Source of the DNA: Saururus chinensis
Taxonomy: Eukaryota; Streptophyta; Magnoliopsida; Piperales; Saururaceae
Assembly: GCA_035235625.1 (NCBI GenBank)
Contig: CP141142.1
Span: 31,320,995-31,384,994, forward strand
DNA: 64,000 bases
Reading direction: 5' to 3'
How positions within the stretch are numbered: position 1 is the first letter of the stretch; each line of letters opens with the position of its first letter. Under the pieces are notes generated by a model. That model was not told the DNA's origin. It did no database searches and saw only the letters and a list, made by a program, of their open reading frames with translations. Positions 1-11,792 of this stretch are shown piece after piece. The position numbers were made by a program, and so were the translations under genes.

Positions 1-50
1 AGAGGGGAAATTGAGTGATTGCTCTGCATAATGTATTAATGCACATTTAA

Positions 51-3000
51 TGTAATGCCCCAGATTTTCCCTACGATTTCTTATAATTTTTTGCTATTTT
101 CTGATAGACAAATAATGACGTTTTGGCATATTTGGTTTCAGTATCTATACTCGTAGTCAAGTGTGGGGTTCATCATAGGCCACAGGCCTGGACGTGTGTT
201 CCGGTGCGAAAAATCGTTAAAGATTGGAAGTGCAGAAGAGGATATGGAAAAAGGGGGGAAAACAATTAAATTAAAAAGAACATCGGCTCGGGCTCGGCTG
301 AGCCCAATCCAGAGACTTCTGGATGACCCCTCCGGCTTCTCTCTATCCCTACCACTGCCAGCTGCCGGTGGGCCACAGGGCCACTGCCACCGGCTCCGCC
401 CTAGTCCGGTGACAGCAGGGGGCCACCGCCCACGACCGCGCCGCTTTGTCTGCTCCCGGTTAGCTCCCTTTTTCTCTGCATATAGTGATTCCACTGCCGA
501 CGAGGGCTGGCCGGCCGGCCACGGCTCCGCCATGGGCCAGCGAAGGCTGGAGGACATCCCTCCCGGCCCCATTTGGCCTCCTTTGCTGTCCCACACCGTT
601 TTTCCTCTTTGGAGCCCTATTTTTTGCCCCTTTCGATCTAGCTCTCCTGCTGGCTTCGGCCGCCATTGGATGGCCCGACTGTGCTCAGTCTGACTCGCCT
701 TGGTCCGGCGATGATGATGAGCCACTCCTCCCAGCCCTAGAGGCCTCCGTTCCGCCGCCCTACACTTCTCATGTGCTCTGTTATTCGCCGAACACACGAC
801 TCCCCTCTGGTTTGGACTTTGTAGCCGCCAGTGATGGCCGGCAGCAGCTAGTTGGCCACCGTGGGTTCCACCCTGGCCTGGTGACGGCCAAGGACGGCCC
901 CCAACCAGTAGGCTCCACCTCAACCTCCTCCCCTGTGTATTTTCCCTCCGCCCTGTGTTATGCCAAAACCCGTTCTAATATTTGTTTCTGGTGGCTGGCT
1001 GTGGCGACGGCGATGGGCTATCCCTTGGGGCCCATCTCCGCCTTCAACCCAAACCTGTCGCCATGACCATTTTCCTGTCCTCTGATGTTTGTTTGTGCCC
1101 ACTTTGGGCTATTTTGACTGCTATTGCCAGCCAAATGCCTGACTTGGCCGATCGGACTTTCTTCCAGCTATGCCCCGGTAGGGGCAATGACGTGTGGATG
1201 TTTTCCTCGTCTGATTCTTCCTCCGCCCCCTCCGCTTCTCCTCTACTTATGCCTGATGCCTCTCCCCTATACTGTCTCATTGTGTTGTGCTACGGATGGA
1301 TTGTTGCCACCGTCTTACCCTCGCCGAATGCCAATTGGCCTCTAGTTGGCCTACTCAGCACGGCAACGGCAAAGGCCGCCTTTATTGGTCACCACCCTTG
1401 GGCATGGCCCTACCACCCTTCCGAGCTTTGGACCGACATCGTCTAGCCCTTTCTCCCTCCCTTTGGCCGTGTGTGCAAGTAGCTGCATGTGTGAGTTAGG
1501 GTTTTGGTGCCGCCTTACTGTCAGATGGCTCCGCCATCATCTGGAGTTGACATCGGAATCCTCCACCACCTCTCCTCTGTCTTTTAGTGTCGCCCTACAC
1601 CCTCCACCCATATGTGGGCCCTTGTAAACGCGAAATCAACGCCATTGGGTGTTGTCCACGGCCGATTTTGACGTTTTGTGACTCGTTGGGTTTTGTTCAA
1701 CCACCAGTCGAATTTTAGTGAGTACACTCTGCCTTTTGGTCACACCTGCCACTCGTTGGCACGATCTTTATCCTAGCCACCCCTAGCATGCCGCCGTGGA
1801 TCGTGGATTTTATCGTGTTGATTTTGACACCCTATTTGGCCGTGTTTAGTTCCGGTGTTTCCTAAACCCTCGGGACAGCAGCTCTCTCTCAACTTGGCAA
1901 AGCTTTTGGCTGCCAACTCCACCACTGATGCCACCACCGTCGTATGCTCTCCATCAAACGTCATGATTACGAGGTAGGGGAGCTTTGAACTCGTAATTTC
2001 ATGAAAGCATGCTTGAATGAGTAGTAGCATGTTAGGAATTGCATGATGTGCATATAAGCATGATTATATGGTATGTTTAGATACATATGGCATGCATATG
2101 AGTTGTAAGTACGGTTCATGTATGTGTAATACGTGTGCTAAGTATGATTGATATGTATGAGTTGTATGTATGTTTTATGGATATGGAATATGTATGCGCT
2201 AGTGATGGCTAGCGATTAGGTTAGTATGCTACGGATGCGTATTATGGACGTGCTAGTGATGGCTAGCGATTGTGAGTTAGTTATGTATGTGGACTATGTG
2301 TGTGGGCAGAGGTATGGGCAATGGATGATAAGAAGTGGCAAGGTGTTTGGTGAGGATTTGTATGTGTATGTGGATGTGTAAGCATGTGACAAAAAGACGG
2401 CAGACGTAAGCTAGACAGGCAAGGAGTGGAGCAGATTGGTTTGGTTCGGTTTGGAGCGTACGTTAGGGGTTCAATAAGTAAGTGGATTTAGGCTTGGAGC
2501 CTTATGGAGGTTTATTTGAAAGTAAGAGCGCGCATAATTGTACAAGCATAACATACAAATTATGAAGTGAAAAGTAAGTATAATAAGTGAGGAATTAATT
2601 AAGAGGATGATAACGGGGATCTGCTAGTAAGTAAGATGTTTTGACAGTAAGGTGGATGTCAGAGGCTGTATGATTATGTAAGGATTTGTATATGTTGAGC
2701 TATGTTGTAACTTGGTCGGGTAAGTGAAGTCTGCTACGCTAACGAACTAGGGTTTCGATCGAGCTCAGCTTCAGTTTGATCAGTCGAGGACTGTGAGGTT
2801 GTGTGGCATAATTGTACCGCATAATATACTTAATTCAAACTTGAATTATGAGAAAGCTAATAATAGCGTTGTGAGTTTAAGACCTGAGGGTTCGACAGAT
2901 TAAGTTCCATGTTGAGCTAGCCGATAATGAGTCGGCTAAGCATTTCTCATGTCTTGCCATGGTGTTTATCCTACGGGATGTTGTTTGATGCTGTATAGAG

Positions 3001-4621
3001 CACCAGACGTATGATGCTCTATTGAGAGGTATGTATGTTTCCGATTTAGTCTGTGTGTTGTATGAAGCTCAGACGTTTGATGCTTTGTTGAAAGCAACTG
3101 TATGTATGTTTTCAATTTGGTCTGTGTGTTGTATGAAGCCTAGATGTTTGATGCTCTATTGAGAGCGTTATATGATTCTGCCCAAGAGTGGCATTGTATG
3201 TTCCTACCCAAGAGTGGCATTGTATGATTTCGCCCAAGAGGCACTGTAAGATTTCTGCCCAAAAGTGGCATTGGCACTATAAGACCCATAATGGTGGGCA
3301 ATTGTATGGCACTATAAGACCCCTTATGTGTGGGCAATTGTATGACCCCTTATGTGTGGGTGTATGTTTGTGTGCTCAGGTAAGTAGTATCATGGATCTA
3401 CTCTTACCTGTTTGATCCTATGCCCCATGAGCATAGGTGTGCCTTACCTTCGGAAAAGTTCATGACGTCTAGTCACTCCTCGGAGGTTAAGGTAATGCCC
3501 TCGTGGCATTCTTTTCCTTTTCAACGCTGGAGCTTATTAGTTGTAATGAGCTTCAGTGGTCGATAGTATGTATACGACTGTATGACTGAGTATGTGCGTT
3601 TCTGAGTAAGCGTATGGTTATGAGTATGAGCACGACTGTAAGAGTGAGTATGAGCATAACTGTAAGAGTGAGTATGAGCATGACTATAAGAGAGAGTATG
3701 AACACGACTGTAAGAGTGAGTATGAGCACGACTGTAAGAGTTTGAATATGAGTACAAGTAAGTGTAAGACTATACGAGTAAGATCGTACGAGTAAGTGTA
3801 AGACTGTACGAGTAAGGTCGTACAAGTGTAAGATTGTACGAGTAAGGTCGTACAAGTATGTGTAAGGTATTGAGAATGCGTATGATGGTACGAGTAAGTT
3901 GTAAGACCCTGATTAAGGGTGTTTGTGTAAGTTTGCTTTCATTGGTGTGTTATGCATTATTATATGCAGATGTATATGATTATTTTATGTTGACTGCTTC
4001 ATGTTTGAGTTGCATGACGCATATATTTATGAACTTAGTGAGTTCACTATTTTGGTTTCCCCTACTGGGTATTTTTCTACTGAGTATGAAAATAGTCATT
4101 ACCCTACTTTTTTAGCCCCGTTGTTCGGGAGGCTTTTGTAGGTTTTGTTGGAGAGCTCCTGTAGATGGATGCTCGATTCTGCAATGGATCATTTCCCCTT
4201 TTGACTCAGGTTTAACCTTGACACAATGTGAGTATATTTGGTGTCACGATCTGATGTATTGGGTGAGATGAGATTTAAGTGTTTATATCTTCTGGACTTT
4301 TAATTTGGATCAGATAGTAGACTGTTTATGGGACTTGTACTCGGGGACGCCTGGGAGATATTTGTATTTAAAAATCCATGATCATGGTAATTTAGTTGTA
4401 CGTGTGTTTTCGAGTAGCGCCTGAGGATATTTGTTTTGGTTGTACAATGTTTGACCATATGATGGAAATATTTAGATGAAAAATTGATGTTTAGTGTTTT
4501 AAATTATAAACTGTTTTATCAAGTTTTGATTTCATCATTTTTCCTCCAATTTACAGACGTTATATTGCAAAAATTTTCTGTGAATTTTAAGAAAAATGTA
4601 TGAAAAATCTAAGGTGTTACA
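51..4621. mobile_element. Solo LTR of a large (Gypsy-type) retrotransposon, 4.57 kb
   Basis: The segment begins TGTAATGCCCC and ends GGTGTTACA, and is flanked by the 5-bp direct repeat TTTAA at 46-50 and 4622-4626, as expected for integrase-mediated insertion. The two ends form an imperfect inverted repeat of about 24 bp: TGTAATGCCCCAGATTTT against the reverse complement TGTAACACCTTAGATTTT. There is no gag-pol coding, primer-binding site or polypurine tract inside, so I read it as one long LTR left by LTR-LTR recombination. TGTAACACCCC-type ends and multi-kilobase LTRs are common in plant Gypsy elements, which is the basis for the family guess. The first 1.6 kb is GC-rich and the remainder is AT-rich with short tandem repeats. 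A non-autonomous LARD element is the alternative. Confidence 0.72.
3000..3860. repeat. Short tandem repeats inside the solo LTR
   Basis: Several repeat types lie in succession. Around 3000-3170 a unit of about 70 bp recurs, each copy carrying a TTTGATGCTYTRTTGA-like core and GTATGTATGTTT. Around 3178-3300 the phrase CCAAGAGTGGCATTGTATG recurs. Around 3590-3740 a unit of about 24 bp of the form GAGTATGAGCACGACTGTAA recurs, and 3770-3860 repeats GTACGAGTAAGTGTAAGA. Copies are imperfect. Serine/tyrosine-rich open frames here are by-products of the repeats and are not genes. Confidence 0.75.
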
Positions 4622-5499
4622 TTTAATATTTAGAGGGATATATCGAAAGAAACATGAGAGGTTTTAGTTCATAATTGTTTTATGAATTGAGTAGAGTGAG
4701 TCTTGAGTTGACTGACTACAATTATGACAAGGGCATCATGACACAAGAGTCGAAAATGGAGCAAATTAAGATGGACTTTGATTAAAGCTTCAACTAGAGA
4801 TTGTGCTAGAGGAGAAGAAGATAAAAAACAAAGTTCAAAAGTAATGAGAAGGACTTTGGTAGCCAAAGGACATCTAGACATGGACTTCTAGATTTTGGTA
4901 ACATTTGAGTCTTTATAAGTTCTAAATATTTTTAGTACATTAGTTAATTGGTTGCGTGGTTTTTTCTAAAGAGTGTTTCTACATTAAAACTACTTGTGGT
5001 TCCTTACTTTGTATGATTGATTATCTTTGAAGTAGTTTTTACTTCTTGTGAATAATTAGAAGAGGTCATTTCTTGTAGTCCTTAAATAATTTTGGGTTAG
5101 ATGCATTGCAATAATCCTCAAGAAAAGGATATTAAACTCACATTAGTTCCACAAACAATCTTGATAGGGTGTCTAAGAACTTCTTGTCCTTGATGTCAAT
5201 ATGAGAATTTGGAGGGAAGTAATCTCATTCTTCGTTTTGTTAAAGCCTCGACCATCCTACATTGTTGTCATCCTACTTAATTATAGGCTCCATGGGTTCA
5301 ATTACTTCATATTCTTGGCAATGTTTTAAAAGGCAAAGGCGTAATCCCCACACACATTAATCTTTAGTCGCCAAAATTTAAAGATGAACGAAATATCCAA
5401 AATGAGAAAAAAATAATTAAAATACCAAAAAATGAAAAATATAATTTTATAGTTGATCATGTATGGTAAAAAATTAAAGCCATAAGAAATTGTAGATAA

Positions 5500-6900
5500 A
5501 AAAAAAGAAGAGAAATTGGCCTACCCTCAAGGATTGAGCCTGAGAGTTTAACATCCATTTAGACGGCTAAATGAATCATTAGATTGCTCCTAACCCTAGT
5601 ACTTTAATAAGTGAGTAATTAAGAGTTCTACCCTCTATATGGAGAAACTTATTTATATAGTAGAAACAATAAAAAGCTAATCTCTATGTGTATTCATGAT
5701 CAATATATCATCAATCAAACTACAAAACATGCAAGAACACACAAGATTTTTACATGAAAAATACAAACTAGGGTAAAAAAACCACGACAACCTCTCAACA
5801 ACTAAAATAATGCACTAGTAAGTAAGACCTTTACATTGACACAAACAAACCACCAACCTCATGTGAAGACTCTTGTTCTCTTTTTTTTTTTGCTAGCCAT
5901 CAAGTCTTCTCTCCTCAAGCCTTGAAGCTTATCTCCTCTTTGTTTTGTCTTCATCTTCTTGTAGCCTCTACAAACAAGCTCTTCTTATTTATGACTTTAG
6001 CCTTGAGTCTTTAATCTCCTATTGAACTTAGTTGTCTCTTTCCTCATGTTCTTTGTATGTGAAAAACTCTCCTTTTAGTTGTGTGTCACTCAAAAAATCA
6101 CCATTATCATTAAGCTTTGAAGCAAAATAATGATCTTAAGGAAAATAATGAAGAAAAAACTTTTCATTTCTCTATCAAATTCTAGGTTTTTGTTTCTTCA
6201 ATTTCATGTTTACCTAGCCTTTATATAGTCCACTAAGTCAATTTTTTAGTTAGAATCCAATTAGAAATGAATTGTTTTTTGGAAGGCTTAAACTAGGTAA
6301 GTTTACACAGACAATGATCGATCGGGGCTAACAACAATCGTTCATTCACTAATTCGATATGAGTAAAACTCTTCTTGAAATCGATCTCTCACTTTGGTTG
6401 ATCAATTGATAAACTCTTGGGTAAATTTTACACAATATGATTCTAGTGCCAATATGATTCAGGTGCCAATATTGATCAATACATGGTAAAATTTCACATT
6501 TTCCCCTAATTTAATCTTAATCTTCTAGAATCACTTAATTCACTATTTCTAAGCTAAATTAAGTGAATTATGTTTGTGTATACAAATAAATGTTTTACCT
6601 ATGACACACTGCTTATTCTTCAACCTTGATCTATAAAAACATGTTTGTTCTTAATTTTTTAAGTTAATCAATTCTAATTCCGACTTGATCCTAACTAAAT
6701 CTAGTCAATATTTTAAGACTAAATCATACATGAAGTTTAAACATTGTTTAGATCATTAAAATTAGCCAATTTATAATACATATACTTCATATATTCTTTC
6801 GTAGCCTTTATAGAGCCACAAGTGCATGAGGTATAAGCCTCATGAATACTTTACTTGGAAAAGTGTTTCTTTGACTGGTCTTCATGACCAAATTCAATGG
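5500..6900 (-). mobile_element. Probable degenerate Copia-type LTR
   Basis: Around 5745-5795 the + strand reads as a variant of a phrase often seen in plant Copia LTRs, TTTTACATGAAAA followed by GGGTAAAAAAACCACGA. The LTR at 62620-63812 has the equivalent phrase (TTTTATGTGGAAA, AAGGGAAAAACC). A minus-strand TATA-like box (CTATATAAAGG) lies near 6220-6230, with short CGATC-rich repeats beyond it at 6318-6450, again paralleling the 63.3-63.5 kb region. I could not fix the ends or a target duplication, so the boundaries are approximate. Confidence 0.35.
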
Positions 6901-7713
6901 CCATGGTACAAAGAGATCCTAGACTAGTACATAGAGGCCTTACATGGTACATAAATAGTGGGGGACTATGGTGGGATCATGCTATGTAACTATGTGTTAT
7001 GTTAGGCCTCTATGTATTATGCTAGGACCCCTATGAATCTTGAAAATTTAGACTCTAGCTCTTAGTCATGCTTCAAAAACACGTTTTGCAATCGAAATTT
7101 TTGGCACTTGCTACTGATAGAATCACCAATAAAGTTGACTTTGCTCGGCAACATTGTGTTATAGATAGAGAAGGAAATAATCTCTCGTCCATTCAAAAAC
7201 ACGTCTACCATTCGACACCACTATCTTGCAATTTAATTATATTGACACGAAAAATTTATGGTGGCTCATTGTGGATAGAGCTGCACAAGATTGACTTGTT
7301 CGATCAACATCACGACCTTGCCACCAATATGAAAATTTGGAAGGAAAGAATCTCATTCTCCATATAGAAGGTTGGAGAATGAGATTTGACACTTTACCCC
7401 CAAATAAAAACAATATCTTCTTTTTCTATATTAATATTTTTATCTTCCTTAAGAATTAATTTATATGGGAGTAGCACTTGTCATGGTTTGCCTACATAAT
7501 TATAAACTTAAAGTCCACAATCATATTCTTATATATATCACTCACCCCATGCAAAACGAGCATAAAAAAATTGTTTGGGTTTGATTGAGCAATTAATGAG
7601 TTAAAGTGGGCAACATTTTAAACAAATAAGAAAGGAGTTAGGGTGAGAGATGATTATTTCTTGGGTTAAGAAGAAAAGAGACTCACTTAACTCAAAACTT
7701 ATATATATATACA

Positions 7714-7895
7714 TACTCCTTTTGTCTTAAATTAATAGCTCCATTTGAAAAGAAAAAAATTGTTCTATATTAGTAGCTCTATTTTGTTAAATTTAAATAG
7801 TTAAATACTTAATAAAGAATATCATAAGCTTATTTTACCTTCTCATAGATGTTTTCACCATTTAAAAAAAATTATTATTTCTTCAAATGTAGCTA
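7714..7895. mobile_element. Stowaway-like MITE, 5' part
   Basis: It begins TACTCCTTTTGTCTTAAATT followed by AATAGCTCCATTTG, the terminal sequence shared by five or more copies in this window (consensus TACTCCCTCCGTCCCAAATT). The downstream part matches the neighbouring copy at 7985-8187, but the closing inverted end has been replaced by a TA/CA microsatellite. The sequence is non-coding. Confidence 0.6.
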
Positions 7896-7930
7896 TATAT
7901 ATATATATATATACACACACACATATATAT
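7889..7930. repeat. TA/CA microsatellite
   Basis: Alternating TA dinucleotides run into CA dinucleotides and back to TA. The array sits where the 3' end of the adjoining MITE should be. Confidence 0.9.
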
Positions 7931-7984
7931 GGAGTTATGCGCCTTAAAACCATGCACCATGGACAATACCTTTCTACTTCTTAG

Positions 7985-8187
7985 ATATTGCCTCCATCAT
8001 AAATTAATAGCTCCATTTGATAAAAAAAATTATTCTATATTAATAACTCTAGTTTATTCAATTTAAGAAGTTGGGTACTTAAAAAAGAATATTATAAGCT
8101 CATTTTCTATTTTCTTAGACGTGGCTTTCACCATTCTATAAAAATAACTATTTTTTTTAAATATAACTATTAATATGGGAAGGAGTA
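7985..8187. mobile_element. Stowaway-like MITE, about 203 bp
   Basis: The left end TATTGCCTCCATCATAAATT and right end ATTAATATGGGAAGGAGTA are inverted relatives of each other and of the other MITE ends in the window. TA at each end fits the TA target preference of Stowaway (Tc1/mariner-related) MITEs. It has no coding capacity. Confidence 0.65.
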
Positions 8188-8570
8188 TTTTTTTTTGGTA
8201 TATGACATTTTAATTCCAGGCTACAAAAGATGACTTGTAAAAGAATTTGGAAAATTAATAAATAAATCCTTTTACATAAAGATTGGAATAAAAACTCATA
8301 TGAATCATGAGAAGGATACTTATCCAGCGTTAGACGGGACTTTAACTTTGTTTAATCAGCGCACACCCTTTTTCTTTCTTTTCTCAGATTTTTTCGAAGC
8401 TTGCTAGATGAAACCACGCAAGGGAAGTATTGAATTGATCATCCTCAAATAATTTTTATTGTAATTTTACAAAAATCTCAAAATACCTACCCAGTATGAT
8501 ACGTGAATTTTGTCATGCCGTATTTTGTTGTATACGGAATTGCTAATAAACTGTACGTGGTCCCAAGTCA

Positions 8571-8602
8571 TAAACCAACTTAAAATAAATTAAGTTGGTT
8601 TA
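8571..8602. repeat. Perfect 13-bp inverted repeat (hairpin)
   Basis: The arms TAAACCAACTTAA (8571-8583) and TTAAGTTGGTTTA (8590-8602) are exact reverse complements separated by 6 bp. It lies about 230 bp beyond the 3' end of the minus-strand ORF at 8834-9289. Its role is unknown: it could be a terminator-like fold or a transposon remnant. Confidence 0.6.
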
Positions 8603-8833
8603 GAGCAATAAAATGCATTTTATAATTGGAAGAAAATAGACATGAACCAAATATGGATTTTTTTTCTAAATTAAATAAAGCTTTGGAAGCCTTAAACTCT
8701 TGAAAAAATGTATAAAATACACATATAAATGCGTTATTACATATATAGATGCATTATTACTCTATAATCATGAAAGAGCATGGACGTCCACCCTTTATTG
8801 CATGGCATACGAGGACACGAGGACTTCTGCACC

Positions 8834-9289
8834 TCAATTACCGTCTGGACGACGATCTCCCTGCGCGGTGGCAGCATCTCCGGCTTCCTCTTCTTCTTCT
8901 TCGAAAGGAATTGCGGACCAGCGACTCTGGGCCTCTTGGTTCCCCCGTCTGAGAGCATTTCCACGTCTGTTGGTAGAGCATGCGCTGCATTCAGAAAGTA
9001 TCTCCACCTCAGTAAGGGAGGAGACTGCTTCAGACTCGGATCCGGAGTCACTGTAATTTGTGAGTTCTGATTCATTAATGTCCGAACTTAACTCAGAATA
9101 CGAGATGTTGTCCGGAGGAGGCTCTTCGGGCAGGCCAAACTCCGCCGCTGCAGGGGGAGGGTTTTGCGGCGATGGCGGAGCGCTTGGAGAAGCCACGGGG
9201 AAGGTGCCATTGGACTTCGATTCAGAGTCACTCTCTGAGTGAGCTCTGGAGAGTTGGTCTTCACAGGGTGGAGCTCCGGAGGAGGCCAT
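8834..9289 (-). CDS. Unidentified acidic, Ser/Glu-rich 151-aa ORF
   Basis: A single uninterrupted minus-strand frame starts at ATG 9289 and ends at 8834. I do not recognise the family. The protein is low in complexity: Ser/Asp/Glu-rich near residues 15-25, proline-rich at about 32-60 (PPPAAAEF, EEPPPD), a Ser/Asp/Glu tract at about 62-95, and a run of glutamates (EEEEEE) near 130. No signal peptide or membrane segment is visible. The region is much richer in GC than its surroundings. A TATA-like box lies about 55-60 bp before the ATG on the same strand, a normal plant promoter geometry, and supports this start. It could be an intact small gene, the 5' exon of a larger one, or a gene fragment carried by an element. 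Other frames across it are shadows. Confidence 0.45.
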   Translation of the reverse strand: MASSGAPPCEDQLSRAHSESDSESKSNGTFPVASPSAPPSPQNPPPAAAEFGLPEEPPPDNISYSELSSDINESELTNYSDSGSESEAVSSLTEVEILSECSACSTNRRGNALRRGNQEAQSRWSAIPFEEEEEEAGDAATAQGDRRPDGN

Positions 9290-9342
9290 GAGTGAAGGGG
9301 AGAGGGAGAAGGGGGTGATGGAAGAAGATGGAGGTCAGAGGA

Positions 9343-9353
9343 GAATATATAGC
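9343..9353 (-). promoter_or_regulatory. TATA-like box upstream of the 151-aa ORF
   Basis: On the minus strand this reads GCTATATATTC. It is 54-64 bases upstream of the ATG at 9289, so transcription would start near 9315 with a short leader. Confidence 0.45.
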
Positions 9354-9460
9354 TGTCTAAGTGGGCTCTGCCATGCGAGCACATTTGTAAAGAAATTTGG
9401 TATACGGGCGGGCATATTGCGCTGGAGCAGAGAAGCACGGGGGAATCCACTGGTTGGGAT

Positions 9461-10159
9461 TGTTAGAAGAATGAGAATCTGATGTTGGGCTGAGACTATA
9501 TTGGGTTTAGGCCCAAGCCCATTTGAGTGTGAAATACAAATGTTTTTTTGGTATCCAGAAAGAACTTAGATGGTATATAAAGACTTTGGTTAACCTTATA
9601 TTTAAGCACAAAGGGATAACCCACTTTTATTGGGGAGACAAAACTTGCACCTAAGCAACTTTGTGGGTTTGGGTTGGACCAAACTACATGCACACTCCGC
9701 GGCCACCGCTACCTACCCAACTCACGTTACCTACCCAACTCAATTTGGTTTGGTTTAGTTTGGATGCATAGCTAGCCAGGCTGTCTTAGGTCATTAGATA
9801 TTAACATTTTAGGTCAATTATATTTTATTTTACTAAACTCATTTTGGTTTCGGATTTATGTAACCGTTTATGTCCATTCCATACAGACTTATCTATTTGT
9901 GTAGGATTTTTTTTAAGAAGAGTTTCCTTAAAATAAAGTAATCATTTCTCGGTTCAAAACTTCTTTACAGACTTTCCAAGTTTCTATGTGAGAGAGGGTA
10001 AGAACACAATTAATCCCTAGTTCATTGGACACATCAATTAGAGTGTTACTTTTACATGTGAAAGATCATTGTATCATGGGAGATAGATATCTAAGTATTC
10101 CTAAGCACTAGAAAGAGATATCATAAGAATAGATAGTCAAGCGGTTGCCTTATTCTACA
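9461..10159 (+). mobile_element. Probable Copia-type LTR with adjacent primer-binding-site remnant
   Basis: The segment starts TGTTAGAAGAATGAG and ends CCTTATTCTACA, the usual TG...CA frame of plant Copia LTRs. It contains a + strand TATA box (GGTATATAAAG at about 9572-9582) and the phrase GGCCCAAGCCC, common in such LTRs. Directly after the end, 10160-10175 reads like a decayed complement of initiator tRNA-Met (expected TGGTATCAGAGC). No second LTR, gag or pol could be read downstream, and no target duplication was found. Confidence 0.42.
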
Positions 10160-11492
10160 TCAATTCTTATAGCACCCATGAATTTTTGGGTAATTGTATG
10201 TGAATTTTCATAAGTTCATAATTTTAGAACATAAAACTTTGCACTATCGACATGGTGTCTTACAAGCTTCAATGTGTCAAAGGTGGAGCCTTTGCTTGTC
10301 GAAGTGCACAGTAGAACCTTCCAAATCATATTTTTCATATGGCTTTGTTTTGGGCAAGCTCTTCACTGACATATATAGACTCCATTTTTTAGCTACAGAT
10401 TTGTTTGGGTGTATCTTATAGAAGATTGTATGTATTGACAAATCTCATGACAAAAGCACAATATATGTGGAATGAGAATTTACTATATATCTTAGATTTG
10501 ATAAGGTTGTCTAAGAAGATAAAATGAACAAGTGTTTACTTCACATTCTGAAGAAAGATTGAAGATTAGAGATAAAAGAATTCAAGCTAAAGCCATGTGT
10601 GAAGGTTTTTCCTAAAAGTATGTGATTTATAGATTTATACATCTTGGAAGGTCAAATATAGTCATTTTCCATATTATTCATGATATATTATAGCTTCCTA
10701 AGATGTCAAAGGTCTATCTCAACACATGAAAAATTCAGTAGGTCAATCAATTATCCAACTTCATGACAAATTATGATACCCACAAATTTAGAGGTATTTT
10801 TACATTTTAAAAATATTGAGATTGACATAAATTTAAAATTTCTTCTTGATAAGACATTGATACCATCATTGACACATGGGTGAGCGCATTAGTGAGTAAC
10901 TAAATATACTAGTGGCAAGCAACTACACATTGACAAAAATACCAGTGAATTTCTTGATTTCATCTATATAGTCAACAAAGCGTTGTTGCACGAGAGAATT
11001 CTGCCAATGGCGATAAAAACCAAACAAAAAAATGGTTAAGGCTTAGATTTAGTTATTTCTCTCTCATATATATACCCATTTGATGCCCTAAGATCCTTAT
11101 CTCTTTGAAAACTAATTTAGTCAAGGGAAATCTTAGGTGTGTCAAAAACCATAGAAACAAATGAGAAAATGCCAAATTCTGAGAACTCTATGCATAGCCT
11201 ATAGAGAAGAAAGATTGGATTGATAATCTCAAACTAATTATACTCTTTAATCTTGAAAATGAGCATGATTTAGGAATTATGAGATATTTTTAGTATTTGA
11301 ATTATAATCTTACATACGAATATGTCAAATGGGATGATGTTATGTTTATGGTGGTAAAACATTGGATTGTATCATAATTTTAGGTTGTTACTTATCATGT
11401 GAGTATTTTAATACAGTTGAGTTTGAAGTTTTATGCAAATAGAACTTTTGTTTAAATATTCTTTCAAAAGAGAATGGTTGAAGCTAAAATGG
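10160..11492. other. AT-rich stretch without recognisable genes
   Basis: If the preceding segment is a 5' LTR, this would be the internal part of a decayed or deleted Copia element, but no gag or pol motif could be read in any frame. The frame at 10194-10421 shows no domain. Confidence 0.5.
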
Positions 11493-11792
11493 CACTACAA
11501 CAAAAAGGATTATTAGCGACGCAATACAAGGCGTCGCTAAAAATTACTATTTGAGATGCATATAAAAGCGTCGCAAAATTTATAACTATTAGCGATAGTA
11601 CAATTATTAGCAACACTTTTCTAGAAGTCTATCTAATACTAATACTATTTCGACGCTTTTAAGAAAGTGTCACTAATAGTTATAAATTTAAAAAATAAAA
11701 ATTTAGAACTATTTGAGATGTTTTTCTAAAAGTGTCTCAAATAATATTAATAATAGCTATGCTTTTATCAAGGCATCCCTAATAGTTGTACT
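11493..11792 (+). mobile_element. CACTA (En/Spm-type) terminal fragment
   Basis: It begins CACTACAACAAAAAGGATTA followed by TTAGCGACGC, the typical terminus of plant CACTA elements. Subterminal motifs (GCGTCGC, AGCGTCGCAA, TTCGACGCTT) recur in both orientations, as in the transposase-binding ends of this superfamily. The other terminus, which should end in TAGTG, is missing: the sequence stops where the hAT-like element at 11793 begins, so it appears to have been cut by that later insertion. Confidence 0.6.

Larger units (their letters stand above)
4627..8570. other. Gene-free AT-rich stretch holding MITEs and LTR-like sequence
   Basis: No convincing coding region was found on either strand. 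The short frame at 7068-7367 has no recognisable domain. Items inside it are listed separately: an LTR-like segment near 5.5-6.9 kb, Stowaway-like MITE copies near 7.7 and 8.0 kb, and a TA/CA microsatellite. A degenerate pair of about 45 bp (around 5195-5240 and 7320-7365, sharing the core AATCTCATTCT) suggests further repeat remnants. Confidence 0.6.

Noticed and set aside
138..923. 261-aa minus-strand frame and several overlapping frames on both strands in the first 1.6 kb
   Set aside because: The region is GC-rich, which lowers stop frequency, and it lies inside the solo LTR at 51-4621. Frames overlap on both strands with no domain.
3521..3855. Minus-strand frames rich in Ser/Tyr/His repeats
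   Set aside because: They are direct translations of the GAGTATGAGCACGACTGTAA-type minisatellite in the LTR.
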